From Methanomethylovorans sp. PtaU1.Bin093 (GTDB lineage: Archaea; Halobacteriota; Methanosarcinia; Methanosarcinales; Methanosarcinaceae): a DNA stretch of 64,000 bases. The notes beneath the pieces are model-generated. The model did not search any database and had not been told where the DNA came from. It was given only the letters and a program-made list of their open reading frames with translations. Both the position numbers and the translations under genes were made by a program. The DNA is taken from contig NZ_MVQX01000059.1 in assembly GCF_002067275.1 (NCBI RefSeq), positions 1-64,000 of the forward strand, written 5' to 3'. Positions 1 through 8,515 of the stretch are shown one piece after another; positions within the stretch are counted from its first letter, which is position 1, and the number at the start of each line of letters is the position of its first letter.

Positions 1-54
1 AGCTTCAAGTTCTTCTTCTGTCAGCACGGTCTGAGCGTGTACGATTTTCACCAT
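1..54 (-). CDS. 5' end of a small hypothetical protein, cut by the window edge
   Basis: Only the first 18 codons are present. Reading leftwards from the ATG at 54 they give MVKIVHAQTVLTEEELEA, which stays open to the window edge. A GGAAG ribosome-binding site lies just upstream. The N-terminus resembles short methanogen proteins in which a beta strand is followed by an acidic helix (possibly the DUF5371 type, from memory). Function is unknown. A short hairpin (ACATGC-GATT-GCATGT, 83-98) sits in its promoter region. Confidence 0.55.
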   Translation of the reverse strand, partial: MVKIVHAQTVLTEEELEA

Positions 55-422
55 TATATCTTCCTGATAGAGTTTTAGTTATACATGCGATTGCATGTTT
101 TCATCATCATTATAATCATAAATTCTGCAATATAAAAACTTTGTGTTATGATCCGGGGCCTAAGATACCGTGTATATAAAGAATAAAGTAAATATAATTT
201 TATTTGTATATAATTTCAATAATGCGAATAAAATGTTTTCATACGGAACAGAATTCCACTCTAAAACCAATCATTATGGAATTTTATGCCATAAATGCAT
301 TTTGTTAGGTGAAAATATCACCTTTTACCACCTCTCATTTATGTGCACATCTGCGCAAACTACTTAATCCAATCAGTAGTTGAACATCCATTGATTTTCC
401 TGTGTCGTGCAGGTGCATTACC
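55..422. other. Intergenic region upstream of the ACT operon
   Basis: AT-rich divergent promoter region with no convincing gene. It holds two hairpins: ACATGC-GATT-GCATGT at 83-98 next to the leftward gene, and AGGTGA-AAATA-TCACCT at 307-323, about 100 bp before the ACT gene. A 65-codon open frame at 170-367 has no ribosome-binding site and protein-unlike composition, so I do not call it. Confidence 0.5.
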
Positions 423-701
423 ATGAGCTCAAGCCGTTTTGTTATTACCGTTATAGGTATCGATCGAGTAGGCATAGTGGCCGGCATTACTGCAGTAATG
501 GCCAAACATAACGTGAACATAGTGGACATCAGTCAGACCATCATGCAGGACCTCTTCACAATGATCATGCTGGCAGAGGTAAAGGATGCGACCTTCGACC
601 TGTCCGCATTCCAGAACAGCATGACCGAAGAAGGCCGGCGGCTGGGTGTGGAGGTCAAAGTACAGCACGAAGATGCCTTCACCTGCATGCACAGGATCTG
701 A
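423..701 (+). CDS. ACT domain protein (UPF0237 family)
   Basis: A single ACT domain of about 92 residues, the small-molecule-binding module of amino-acid-responsive regulators. It begins [20 protein letters not shown], the typical beta-alpha turn (VxGxDRxGIVAGI) that forms the ligand and dimer interface. An AGGTG ribosome-binding site 7 bp upstream favours the ATG at 423 over an in-frame start at 402. The stop is 11 bp from the UPF0210 gene downstream. This pairing of stand-alone ACT and UPF0210 proteins is common in archaea and bacteria, and suggests that the ACT protein senses an amino acid for its partner. The ligand is unknown. Confidence 0.88.
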   Translation: MSSSRFVITVIGIDRVGIVAGITAVMAKHNVNIVDISQTIMQDLFTMIMLAEVKDATFDLSAFQNSMTEEGRRLGVEVKVQHEDAFTCMHRI

Positions 702-712
702 AGGGTGAAAGC

Positions 713-2074
713 ATGCTCATCCATCCCGAAGAGATACTTGAGACCATCCAGATGGTCACCACCGAAAGCCTCGATATCCGCACGGTCACCATGGGTATAA
801 ACCTGCGGGACTGCAGTCATCCGGACATAGATGAGTTCAACTCGAATATCTATGAAAAGATCACCACCTATGCAAAGGACCTTGTACCGGTCACAGATGA
901 AATCTCGCGCCTCTACGGTGTGCCCATTGTCAATAAAAGGATATCAGTGACCCCCATTGCTATCGTGGCAGAGGCATGCAAATGCGATAATTATGTGTCC
1001 ATCGCAGAGACCCTGGACAAAGCAGCCTCCAAGGTCGGTGTGAACTTCATCGGCGGTTTCAGCGCCCTTGTGCACAAAGGCATCACTCCAGGTGATATGC
1101 GGCTCATCAGCTCCATCCCTCAGGCCCTCGCCACCACAGAGAAGGTCTGTTCTTCTGTCAACGTAGCAACCACCAATGCCGGAATAAACATGGATGCTGT
1201 GGCCCTTATGGGCAATGTGATCAAGCAGACCGCCACCCTTACGGCAGACCGGGGTGGTATAGGATGCGCCAAGCTCGTTGTATTTGCCAACGCCCCCGAG
1301 GACAACCCCTTCATGGCGGGGGCGTTCCACGGTGTGGGCGAAGCCGACTGTGCGATCAATGTAGGTGTCAGCGGTCCTGGGGTCGTTAATGCCGCGGTCC
1401 GGGCTCTCAAGGACCCCACGCTGAACGAGATCTCGGAGACCATCAAGAAAACAGCTTTCAAGATCACACGCATGGGCGAAAAGGTGGGGCGCGAAGTATC
1501 GTCCCGCCTCAATGCACAGTTCGGCGTACTGGACCTTTCCTTGGCACCCACCCCTGCAGTCGGTGACAGTGTGGCTGCGATACTCGAGGCCATGGGTCTT
1601 GAGAGATGCGGTACCCACGGGACCACTGCAGCCCTTGCCATGCTGAACGATGCGGTTAAGAAAGGCGGTTCTATGGCCTCCTCCTCTGTAGGCGGCTTAA
1701 GCGGTGCCTTCATTCCCGTCAGCGAGGATGCTGGCATGATCCGGGCTGTGCAGGACGGTTCCCTGAGCCTGGAGAAGCTTGAGGCCATGACCAGTGTGTG
1801 CTCCGTAGGTCTCGACATGATAGCCGTGCCGGGAGATACTCCCGTCTCTACGATATCTGCCATCATAGCAGATGAAATGGCAATAGGCATGATCAACTGT
1901 AAGACCACAGCGGTGCGTCTTATACCCGTGCCCGGTAAAAAAGTAGGTGATGAGGTGGAGTTCGGCGGTCTTCTGGGAAGGGCGCCTGTAATGCCAGTTA
2001 ACCGTTTCAGTTCGGAAAAATTCATCTCAAGGGGTGGAAAGATACCTGCTCCCATACAGGCCCTTAACAACTGA
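713..2074 (+). CDS. UPF0210 (DUF711/PFL family) protein
   Basis: A 453-residue protein of the UPF0210/DUF711 family, distantly related to pyruvate-formate-lyase-like folds. Family features seen are the early NLRDCSHPD segment, the ISVTPIAIV segment, a glycine- and alanine-rich middle, and [20 protein letters not shown] near the C-terminus. It is cytoplasmic, with no signal peptide. No enzymatic activity is firmly established for the family. The gene is translated from ATG with a GGGTGA ribosome-binding site, directly after the ACT gene, and is followed 18 bp later by a P-loop kinase. All three look co-transcribed. Confidence 0.9.
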   Translation: MLIHPEEILETIQMVTTESLDIRTVTMGINLRDCSHPDIDEFNSNIYEKITTYAKDLVPVTDEISRLYGVPIVNKRISVTPIAIVAEACKCDNYVSIAETLDKAASKVGVNFIGGFSALVHKGITPGDMRLISSIPQALATTEKVCSSVNVATTNAGINMDAVALMGNVIKQTATLTADRGGIGCAKLVVFANAPEDNPFMAGAFHGVGEADCAINVGVSGPGVVNAAVRALKDPTLNEISETIKKTAFKITRMGEKVGREVSSRLNAQFGVLDLSLAPTPAVGDSVAAILEAMGLERCGTHGTTAALAMLNDAVKKGGSMASSSVGGLSGAFIPVSEDAGMIRAVQDGSLSLEKLEAMTSVCSVGLDMIAVPGDTPVSTISAIIADEMAIGMINCKTTAVRLIPVPGKKVGDEVEFGGLLGRAPVMPVNRFSSEKFISRGGKIPAPIQALNN

Positions 2075-2092
2075 TCTGGCAGGTATGATACC

Positions 2093-2605
2093 ATGAACAT
2101 CACATTGATCGGGATGCCAGGTTCAGGAAAAACTTCCATAGGCAGGGAAGTTGCCCGGATACTCGGATATGACTTTGTGGACATCGATCAGTTGGTCAGG
2201 AAAAAGGCGGGGCTTCCTCTTCAGGATATTATAGATACCAAAGGGGATGAAGCTCTGGTACAACTGGAAGAGAAAGTTGTTCTTGGCCTTAGCATCGGTG
2301 ATGGGATTGTCATATCTCCCGGGGGCAGCATAGTATATTCCGACAAGGCAATGGATCGCCTGAAAGAACGGACGATCATCATATTTCTGCACACTCCTCT
2401 CTCAAGGGTCAAACAGCAGATCAATAATCAGGACTCGCGGGGTATCGTAGGTCTAAAAGGCCGAAGCTTTGAGAAACTTTTTGCCGAAAGGTTCCCTCTC
2501 TATCAGAAATATGCTGATATGAGCATTGATATAGGCGACAGGGATACTGTCAGTTCGGTAGCCGCTAAAATAGTGGAAGCCATCCGTTATGCACCTGAAA
2601 AGTGA
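2093..2605 (+). CDS. Shikimate-kinase-like P-loop kinase with altered substrate site
   Basis: A 170-residue kinase of the bacterial AroK fold. The Walker A GMPGSGKTS (residues 8-16), the DID metal/substrate segment near 32-34 and a lid with R-G-I-V followed by L-x-x-R-x-P-L-Y are visible. Two shikimate-binding features are missing: the Arg of the usual FRxxE motif is replaced in EALVQLE, and the usual GGG loop reads PGGS. Most archaea phosphorylate shikimate with an unrelated GHMP kinase, so this protein may act on another small alcohol. AGGTATGA upstream is the ribosome-binding site. It is the third gene of the ACT-UPF0210 operon. Confidence 0.75.
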   Translation: MNITLIGMPGSGKTSIGREVARILGYDFVDIDQLVRKKAGLPLQDIIDTKGDEALVQLEEKVVLGLSIGDGIVISPGGSIVYSDKAMDRLKERTIIIFLHTPLSRVKQQINNQDSRGIVGLKGRSFEKLFAERFPLYQKYADMSIDIGDRDTVSSVAAKIVEAIRYAPEK

Positions 2606-2964
2606 CATATGTTCTTTTTTCTTTCAATATCCGGGATCTACGGATGCTTGCCTGCTAAAGGGATACATATCATCTGTATCCACAGGCATTTGTCATTACG
2701 GATCATTTTTAACTCAAAGACGCAAAGCTTGTTATTCTCTTCTTTGAGCCTTAGCTTCTTACCGCCTTTGCGTTGATAAAAAATTGTGTAGATAGATCAA
2801 AAAAGAGGTTTATAGGGATTCTCTATTGTTCTTTTTAATAGTGTATTTTTGTTGCTATTATTTTTTGTATAGTTGTTACCATCAGTTATATATAGCAAAA
2901 TAATGAATCAAAAGTGTTACGAAAATTATCAATATTCATACTTTAATATTATTGGAGGAATAAT
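2606..2964. other. Intergenic region with imperfect inverted repeat and cbiM promoter
   Basis: No gene is visible. At 2710-2776 CTCAAAGACGCAAAG is followed by CTTTGCGTTGA in inverted orientation, a dispersed-repeat style often seen in Methanosarcina intergenic DNA. A TATA-like TTATATATA at 2888-2896 lies about 70 bp before cbiM. I see no cobalamin-riboswitch core. Confidence 0.5.
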
Positions 2965-3615
2965 ATGCATATACCTGATTCATTCATACCTCTCTCTCAG
3001 GCTATCATCTACTGGATAATAGCGCTGCCTTTTATCTTTATGTCCATCAGGTGGGCAGGAAAAGAAATGGACGACACGAAAGTTCCCATACTTGCCGCCC
3101 TTGCCGCAGGCATATTTGCCATTCAGGCACTGAACATCCCTATAGGTATGGGTACCAGTGGCCATATGGTGGGAGCCACATTAGTTGCGATCATATTCGC
3201 AAGTCCCTGGGCTGGCGTACTTGTGCTGACCCTTGTACTGCTGGTGCAGGGTTTCGTGTTTGCTGACGGTGGCATTACTACCATGGGCGCTAACATTCTC
3301 AATATGGGTGTCATCTCAGGGTTCGTAGGCTATTATACGTTCTCTGCCCTCATGAAGTCCAGGCTCAGCCTTCAGATATCAGCTTTCGTAGGCGCATGGC
3401 TTGGTCTGCTGGTGTCGGCTCTTGCATGTGCGGTACAGATGTACCTTGCAGGCACTTTCCCCCTGGTGCCAGGGCTGGTTGCCATGGGTACCTATCATTT
3501 CATCATAGGGCTCATAGGCGAAGGTCTCATCACCGCTGTTGCGATCACCGCGATTGCAAGCTCAAGGCCTGACCTCCTGGAGAACAAGTCACTTGCAAGA
3601 GGTGTAAAAGCATGA
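2965..3615 (+). CDS. cbiM: Cobalt ECF transporter membrane subunit CbiM
   Basis: A 216-residue substrate-specific membrane component of the CbiMNQO energy-coupling-factor cobalt importer. It begins MHIPDSFIP, and the N-terminal Met-His pair is the conserved cobalt ligand of the family. The second metal-binding patch, MGTSGHMVGA, is at about residues 62-71. Several membrane segments follow. A strong GGAGG site (2954-2958) sets the start. The stop overlaps the cbiN start (ATGA). In a methanogen the likely role is cobalt uptake for the corrinoids of methyl-transfer enzymes. Nickel cannot be excluded from sequence alone. Confidence 0.93.
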   Translation: MHIPDSFIPLSQAIIYWIIALPFIFMSIRWAGKEMDDTKVPILAALAAGIFAIQALNIPIGMGTSGHMVGATLVAIIFASPWAGVLVLTLVLLVQGFVFADGGITTMGANILNMGVISGFVGYYTFSALMKSRLSLQISAFVGAWLGLLVSALACAVQMYLAGTFPLVPGLVAMGTYHFIIGLIGEGLITAVAITAIASSRPDLLENKSLARGVKA

Positions 3616-3929
3616 GCAGCAATGTAGCCGCCAGCGGCAGGTCCAACATGAAGTTCCTTTATGCAGGCATAGTTATAGCTCTTATACTCGCTGTACTCGC
3701 TCCCTTCCTTGCATCTCCTGACCCCGATGGTCTGGAAAGTGCTGCAGGAGGAGTTGTAAGCGAGGAAAAACTTGCAGAGATGGAAGAAGCAGGATCAGTG
3801 TTCTCCTCCCCGATGCCTGACTATGGTATAGAGGGAATGGGCAAATCCGGTGAGGTAGCTGCTATTGTTGCTGGCACTCTGCTTGTGCTGGGTATAAGTT
3901 ATGGCCTGGGCAAGATCATCAAGAAGTGA
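3612..3929 (+). CDS. cbiN: Cobalt ECF transporter accessory subunit CbiN
   Basis: A 105-residue protein with two membrane segments (about 14-31 and 83-101) around an extracytoplasmic loop. The loop carries the family signature ASPDPDGLE and a second acidic stretch. CbiN loops contact CbiM and help load the metal. The ATG overlaps the cbiM stop by 4 bp, so translation is probably coupled. The cbiQ and cbiO genes do not follow; they lie 0.7 kb away in the opposite direction. Confidence 0.9.
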   Translation: MSSNVAASGRSNMKFLYAGIVIALILAVLAPFLASPDPDGLESAAGGVVSEEKLAEMEEAGSVFSSPMPDYGIEGMGKSGEVAAIVAGTLLVLGISYGLGKIIKK

Positions 3930-4253
3930 AGTTTCTCATTTTTCGGCTTTGTAGAAAACATACATATTATGTTTTAACCACTGAGTTCACAGAGAACACA
4001 GAGGATGGCAATATTTATTCATCTCCGTGAACTCTGTGTACTCTGTGGTTGCATCTGCCCATAGTTGGGATTGTAGCGTGAAGATTTCTACAGAACCCAT
4101 TTTTCTCCTTTTTTTATTTGTAGAAAAGCTACTTTGTATCAGTTCTTATTATCTGTGTTCTCTGTGAGCTCTTTTGGTTCAGTTAAGGTACAGTTTTTCT
4201 ATAGAGCCATAGAGACAAATATTTTATATAACAATGGTATACAAGAAATATAC
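3930..4253. repeat. Intergenic foldback of CACAGAG-type repeats
   Basis: Three copies of a short repeat lie here. One is in forward orientation at 3976-4004 (AACCACTGAGTTCACAGAG and on to AACACAGAGG), one inverted at 4026-4051, and one shorter inverted piece (CTGTGTTCTCTGTGAGCTC) at 4153-4171. The first two can pair into a long imperfect hairpin between cbiN and the next gene. Similar CACAGAG repeats occur in many environmental prokaryotes (from memory). Confidence 0.7.
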
Positions 4254-4454
4254 ATGCAGCTATTCCAATCGTATACATTCACCTGGTGGCAAATAGGGAT
4301 ATTCAAACTTGCACTTCTCTCCATCGGCGTTGCTATTGGTGCTTACTGGAACGATTTTTTCATTCGTTACTTGATCGCTTTAATTGTCATTGCAGTGATC
4401 ACAAGTGTATACATAGCATACATATCTCTGAAACAGTCTGATCTGAACAATTAA
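4254..4454 (+). CDS. Small conserved two-helix membrane protein
   Basis: A 66-residue protein starting MQLFQSYTFTWWQIGIFKLA. Two predicted membrane helices (about 10-30 and 34-56) flank GAYWNDFF. The TWWQxGxxKLAxLSIGxAIGAYW pattern recurs in small bacterial and archaeal proteins, which supports a real gene. The reading frame stays open upstream to 4134, but that part is derived from the repeat region and is unlikely to be translated. The function is unknown. It lies between the convergent cbiMN and cbiQO units. Confidence 0.65.
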   Translation: MQLFQSYTFTWWQIGIFKLALLSIGVAIGAYWNDFFIRYLIALIVIAVITSVYIAYISLKQSDLNN

Positions 4455-4630
4455 CACAGTTTCTCAAAAGGATTATTTGTATTTCTCATCAACGATGAAA
4501 AATGCTTAAAATTTAGAAAATATTACAGATCGTGTTGCATGATGTTAGTATATATTTCCAGTTCTAACCCATAAATACTGATTTTGATAGGTATCCTAAA
4601 GAATCTTTCTTTTTTATACTATATTTCTCC

Positions 4631-5440
4631 CTATCCGACAAAATAGGATGCAACAAGTGTTGAGAGCGTGGTAATTGAAAACAGCATATCCGACATCTTC
4701 AGGTCTTTTTTGCGTATTTGAACATTACCGTTCTGTCCATATCCCCGGCACAGCATACTTATGTATGTTCTTTCTCCCTGTTCATAGGCCATTATAAAAA
4801 TAGAACTTATGGTATATCCTATCTGTTCCAGTATCCACATACGGCGGACCTTTTTATTCCAGACGTTGAACAAACGGCACTTCTGAGCGGTGCGGATACG
4901 TTTGAGCACGCTCCAGAACAGGAACAGATACCTGACCATCATGGTAAGCAGCAATGCTATTTCCTTTGGAATGCCCAGCTGTCTTGCGGCTCCCACGATA
5001 TCGTGCATCTTCGTGGTTGAAGAAAGCAGTATTATGGCACTTACACATACAATGAACTTTGCCAGCAGTGTTATGCCAAAGTCCAGACCTTCGTAGGTCA
5101 CTGTAAGCCCCAGTGGCAGATCAAGGGGATATTCCGTAAAAGAATCAAAGAAAGGCTGTCTCACAAAAGGCTGGATCACGATAATGCCCAGCCCGAAGGG
5201 CAGCACTGCAAGGAAACGGACGATCACATACACAGGATTCAGTTTTGCCAGGGCCATTAGAACAATGAGGTACAATTCCACAAAGGCCAGGCGTGTCAGG
5301 TTCTCGTCGTGTACCCGGGGCAGGCTTACAGTGAATAGTATTATTATGATCACTGCAAGGAGTTTTACACGACCGTCAAGGCGATGCACCGGACTATCCT
5401 TATACGCTTCTTTTTCAATATCTGTAAGCGTTATCTCCAT
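4631..5440 (-). CDS. cbiQ: Cobalt ECF transporter transmembrane subunit CbiQ
   Basis: A 269-residue energy-coupling T-component. It opens with the family signature SPVHRLDGRVKLLAVI (residues 16-31), followed by about five membrane helices. The cytoplasmic coupling helices contain the A-R-x-L-G-I-P type motif (AARQLGIPKEIALLL) and the later EQGERTYISMLCRGYG motif; both grip the CbiO ATPase. It lies downstream of cbiO with a 14-bp gap, so cbiO-cbiQ form an operon. The direction is opposite to cbiMN, an unusual split of the four-gene transporter. Confidence 0.92.
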   Translation of the reverse strand: MEITLTDIEKEAYKDSPVHRLDGRVKLLAVIIIILFTVSLPRVHDENLTRLAFVELYLIVLMALAKLNPVYVIVRFLAVLPFGLGIIVIQPFVRQPFFDSFTEYPLDLPLGLTVTYEGLDFGITLLAKFIVCVSAIILLSSTTKMHDIVGAARQLGIPKEIALLLTMMVRYLFLFWSVLKRIRTAQKCRLFNVWNKKVRRMWILEQIGYTISSIFIMAYEQGERTYISMLCRGYGQNGNVQIRKKDLKMSDMLFSITTLSTLVASYFVG

Positions 5441-5454
5441 TTAATTGCCTTCTC

Positions 5455-6306
5455 TCATTCCCTGGGTGCGTTCAACAGCCTCAATATCTCATCCCTGGCA
5501 TCCGCAGCTGTGACCTTTGTTTCCACATCAAGACCTTCAGCCCTGAGCAGTTCGAACACTCCTGCTATCCTGGGCATTCGCAGATGCACATGTTCCAGCA
5601 GTCCCGGTTGTTTGAATATTTCTTTTGTAGTACCCTGCGCTTCTATCCTGCCGTGGTGCATCAGAAAGACCCTGTCAGCAAAAAGCGGTACCATGTCAAC
5701 ATCGTGAGTTGACAGTATTATCGTTATTCCCAGGTCACGGTTCATCTTCTCAATGACAGCCATTATGTTTTCAGCTCCCCTGGGATCAAGTCCTGCCGTA
5801 GGTTCGTCCAGCACTATGACCTCTGGCCGCATAGCCAGGATACCGGCGATAGCAACACGTTTTTTCTGACCGCCGCTAAGATGGTGCGGGGACCTGTCCT
5901 CAAGTCCCGCCATATTCACAAGTTCCAAGGCTTCCCTTACCCTCGAATCAACCTCTTTTTCGGACAGGCCCATGTTCACAGGACCAAATGCTACGTCCTG
6001 CTCCACTGTGGGCGCGAGGATCTGATCATCAGGATTCTGGAAGACGATCCCTACTGTCTGGCGCACCTTCGATATGTTCTTTTTCGATATGGGCTCTTCA
6101 TGGACAAGCACCTCTCCTAAGTTTGGTTTGAGGATACCGTTCAGGTGTTTGAACAATGTGGACTTTCCAGCACCGTTGGCTCCCAGGAAGGCCACTTTTT
6201 CTCCGGCGTATATTTTCAGGTTTATATCCTTAAGTGCCTCTACCTTGCTGTTTCCGTAGGAATAGGACAGACCCCTGAGCTCTATGATAGGTGTAGTGGA
6301 TCTCAT
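5455..6306 (-). CDS. cbiO: Cobalt ECF transporter ATPase CbiO
   Basis: A 283-residue ABC ATPase. Visible motifs are Walker A GANGAGKST (about 42-50), Q-loop FQNPDDQI, signature LSGGQKKRVAIAG, Walker B VIVLDEPTAGLD and the H-loop STHDVD. The FQNPDDQ sequence is typical of ECF-type A-components. It powers CbiMNQ transport. It is the first gene of the leftward cbiO-cbiQ unit. A TATA-like AT stretch on the minus strand near 6436-6450 may be its promoter. Confidence 0.93.
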   Translation of the reverse strand: MRSTTPIIELRGLSYSYGNSKVEALKDINLKIYAGEKVAFLGANGAGKSTLFKHLNGILKPNLGEVLVHEEPISKKNISKVRQTVGIVFQNPDDQILAPTVEQDVAFGPVNMGLSEKEVDSRVREALELVNMAGLEDRSPHHLSGGQKKRVAIAGILAMRPEVIVLDEPTAGLDPRGAENIMAVIEKMNRDLGITIILSTHDVDMVPLFADRVFLMHHGRIEAQGTTKEIFKQPGLLEHVHLRMPRIAGVFELLRAEGLDVETKVTAADARDEILRLLNAPRE

Positions 6307-6539
6307 GTTGTCTTTGTTAATGTTTCTTGCATGTGACTCGTTTTGTTCTATTGCTCCATTTCAGAAATGATCGCTATAGTATGAGGAATATATGCTATCT
6401 TATTACTTTAAGCGTGATCGATATGCAATAATATGCTACATATTTATATATGGTGGTAAGTGAAAAGAACCAGGCCCTATATGAAAATCCATGAACGGAT
6501 ATTGTTTTTATACAAGGGTTCCCTTAGATATGCTATATC

Positions 6540-7355
6540 ATGCAGGATACATCCATTCGTTCAGGAAACCGCCAGCAGCCTTTGATCGATTTCAGGAATG
6601 TCACCGTTGCCCGTGATGGGCGAAGGATCCTTGATTCTCTTTCCCTCCAGATAGATGTAGGTGAGAACGTTGCTATTATTGGTCCCAATGGCTCTGGAAA
6701 ATCCTCTCTCATCAAGACCATTACCCGAGAATACAGGCCACTGGCCAGTTCTTCTGGTCTTGTATGCCGCATCATGGGGGAAGAAAGGTGGGATGTGTCC
6801 GACCTTCAAAGCTTGCTGGGCATAGTCTCAGGCGACCTGCAGCAGGAGTATACCCGGGATATTTGCGGTTATGAGGCAGTGTTATCGGGTTTCTTTAGCA
6901 GTATTGGTATTTACGCTAACCATCATGTCACCTATGAGATGAAGTGCATAGTTCAGGCAGTAATGGACCTGCTGGAGATATCCCATCTTCGAGACCAAAC
7001 CATCTCTCATATGTCCACAGGCGAGGCAAGGAGGGTCCTCATCGCAAGAGCGCTGGTGCATGATCCTCTGGCACTGGTGCTGGACGAACCTGCCAATAGT
7101 CTTGATCTGCACAGTCTTCACAAGTTCAGGGAACTGATACGCAGAATTGCCGGTGCTGGAAAAAGCATGATCCTTGTGACACACAATCTTCAGGACATAA
7201 TTCCGGAAATAGAAAGGGTGATCCTGTTCAAAGATGGCAGGATCTTCATGGACGGACCAAAAGAGCAAATTCTGACCTCTTCCAATCTATCAATGTTGTT
7301 CGGATTGCCGGTAGAGGTGCAGAGCGCAGACGGGTATTACCGTGCATGGTGTTGA
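6540..7355 (+). CDS. ABC ATP-binding protein, ModF/YlmA-like
   Basis: A 271-residue ABC ATPase with Walker A GPNGSGKSS (about 56-64), a variant signature MSTGEARRV in place of LSGGQ, Walker B LALVLDEPANSLDL and H-loop VTHNLQDI. The MSTGExRR signature is typical of the ModF/YlmA group, which has no fixed membrane partner. No permease or binding protein is adjacent. The gene diverges from cbiO across a 233-bp promoter region and overlaps the 3' end of the MsrA-like gene by 19 bp (convergent). Its substrate is unknown. Confidence 0.85.
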   Translation: MQDTSIRSGNRQQPLIDFRNVTVARDGRRILDSLSLQIDVGENVAIIGPNGSGKSSLIKTITREYRPLASSSGLVCRIMGEERWDVSDLQSLLGIVSGDLQQEYTRDICGYEAVLSGFFSSIGIYANHHVTYEMKCIVQAVMDLLEISHLRDQTISHMSTGEARRVLIARALVHDPLALVLDEPANSLDLHSLHKFRELIRRIAGAGKSMILVTHNLQDIIPEIERVILFKDGRIFMDGPKEQILTSSNLSMLFGLPVEVQSADGYYRAWC

Positions 7356-7879
7356 AGGCTTTTTTTGGGAAAGTTTTTGTTAATGTTCGTTACCTTTCCA
7401 TTATTGTGGTTAGCTTTGGGTGTTTCCTTCTCTTGCTTGAAAAAATGTGTGGCCGGCAGGATATGTACGTCAATTCGATCTTTGGATTTCTCAGACCTTT
7501 CAAATCTCCTTCTGGAAATAATTGCCTTTTCTTTCTGTTTTTCTGAATGACAATATATGATGGATGCAGAATGACCACTATTTTCATCAGATCTCAATGC
7601 GTATGTCGGGTCATGTAATTCCCAGAACAGTTCCAGTAACTTTTCATAGGGAACTATTTTTGGGTCAAATACTATCTGCACAGCCTCTACAAGCTCTTTT
7701 CTGTTCTCTGTTCCTCTTTCAAGTCGGGGGTACTGTACTTCATCGCCCGTATACCCTGTGGCAGTAGCAATTATTCCTCTGGCCTTGTTGCGAAATACTG
7801 CCTCTACTTTCCAGGATGCTCCAAGAGCAAAGGTTGCGATCTCGTATTCATTCATGGGGGCATTTTCAAGCTTATTCAT
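7337..7879 (-). CDS. MsrA-family protein lacking the catalytic cysteine
   Basis: A 180-residue relative of peptide methionine sulfoxide reductase A. Retained are the Tyr of TATGYTGDEVQYP, the Glu of ELVEAVQIVFDP, LLELFWELHDPT and the later IDVHILPATHFF. The active-site signature GCFWGVE reads GASWKVE, so the nucleophilic Cys is Ala. The GTQYRS segment is also lost (SGHSASI), removing a substrate Tyr. The C-terminus is atypical, basic and Asn-rich. It therefore cannot be a normal MsrA. It may be a binding protein or a gene in early decay, but the frame is intact. Confidence 0.8.
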   Translation of the reverse strand: MNKLENAPMNEYEIATFALGASWKVEAVFRNKARGIIATATGYTGDEVQYPRLERGTENRKELVEAVQIVFDPKIVPYEKLLELFWELHDPTYALRSDENSGHSASIIYCHSEKQKEKAIISRRRFERSEKSKDRIDVHILPATHFFKQEKETPKANHNNGKVTNINKNFPKKSLQHHAR

Positions 7880-8515
7880 TTTTCTGCTCCTGTTCTATCA
7901 CTGATGTTCAGATCTCGTGAACCTTCTCTGAGGGGTCTGAATTATTGAACTCATAAATAGTTATAAATAACTAAATATAATAATCTTTTTCCTCAGTTAA
8001 ATTAAAACGTACTGCCAGCAGAAGATACATCCAGAATGAGCTGTGATCTCAAATGGTTTTTATAGGTATCCCTGATAATGAGACAGGGCCAGCCAATTAA
8101 GCACAAGTTTCTTTGTTTTTTGATCATCACTCCATTGCAACAAACCAACGATTATCTTAATTGTTTATGGAATAACACAAGCTTTCTTGGAATTATTGAA
8201 GAGTTTATTTATATATGTGAATGTGCTTTCATACCTCATCCCAGATCTTTGTCAGGACTGGGGTTTAAATCCATAGGGGAGGTATACTCCATACCTCCTC
8301 ACTTCCCTAAAGCAATAACCGATTCAATACTGATTTTTCAATGAGCGAATGGTTCACCATAGAGCCAGTTGGTCTAAGGTTATTATCCCGGAAGTTCAAG
8401 ATATATGGAACTTCACTTAACAGTGAACTGCTCGGGTTCTTCAGCAGTTCCATAGGGGGTGAATAGGCTTAAAGCCGGAACATAGCAAAAAAATTGATGT
8501 AACTCCTCTTATTTT
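7880..8515. other. Gene-free region with hairpin cluster
   Basis: No convincing gene. From 8278 to 8481 there is a run of strong inverted repeats: GGAGGTAT-ACTCC-ATACCTCC (8278-8298); TTCACT-TAAC-AGTGAA (8412-8427); GAACTGCT-10 nt-AGCAGTTC (8425-8450), which shares bases with the previous stem; and GTTCC (8447-8451) against GGAAC (8477-8481). A TATA-like TTTATTTATATATG lies at 8206-8219. Open frames at 8078-8344 and 8341-8466 have no recognisable products. Confidence 0.5.

Noticed and set aside
170-367. 65-codon open frame before the ACT gene
   Set aside because: No ribosome-binding site, low-complexity AT-driven composition, no recognisable family.
944-2184. Long antisense frames of 224 and 354 codons under the UPF0210 gene
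   Set aside because: They mirror the GC codon pattern of the real gene, whose product is a clear family member.
2606-2964. Cobalamin riboswitch before cbiM
   Set aside because: I found no B12-box-like core; cobalamin riboswitches are also not usual in archaea.
8078-8344. 88-codon open frame in the hairpin cluster
   Set aside because: Product unrecognisable and no ribosome-binding site; the hairpins explain the structure better.
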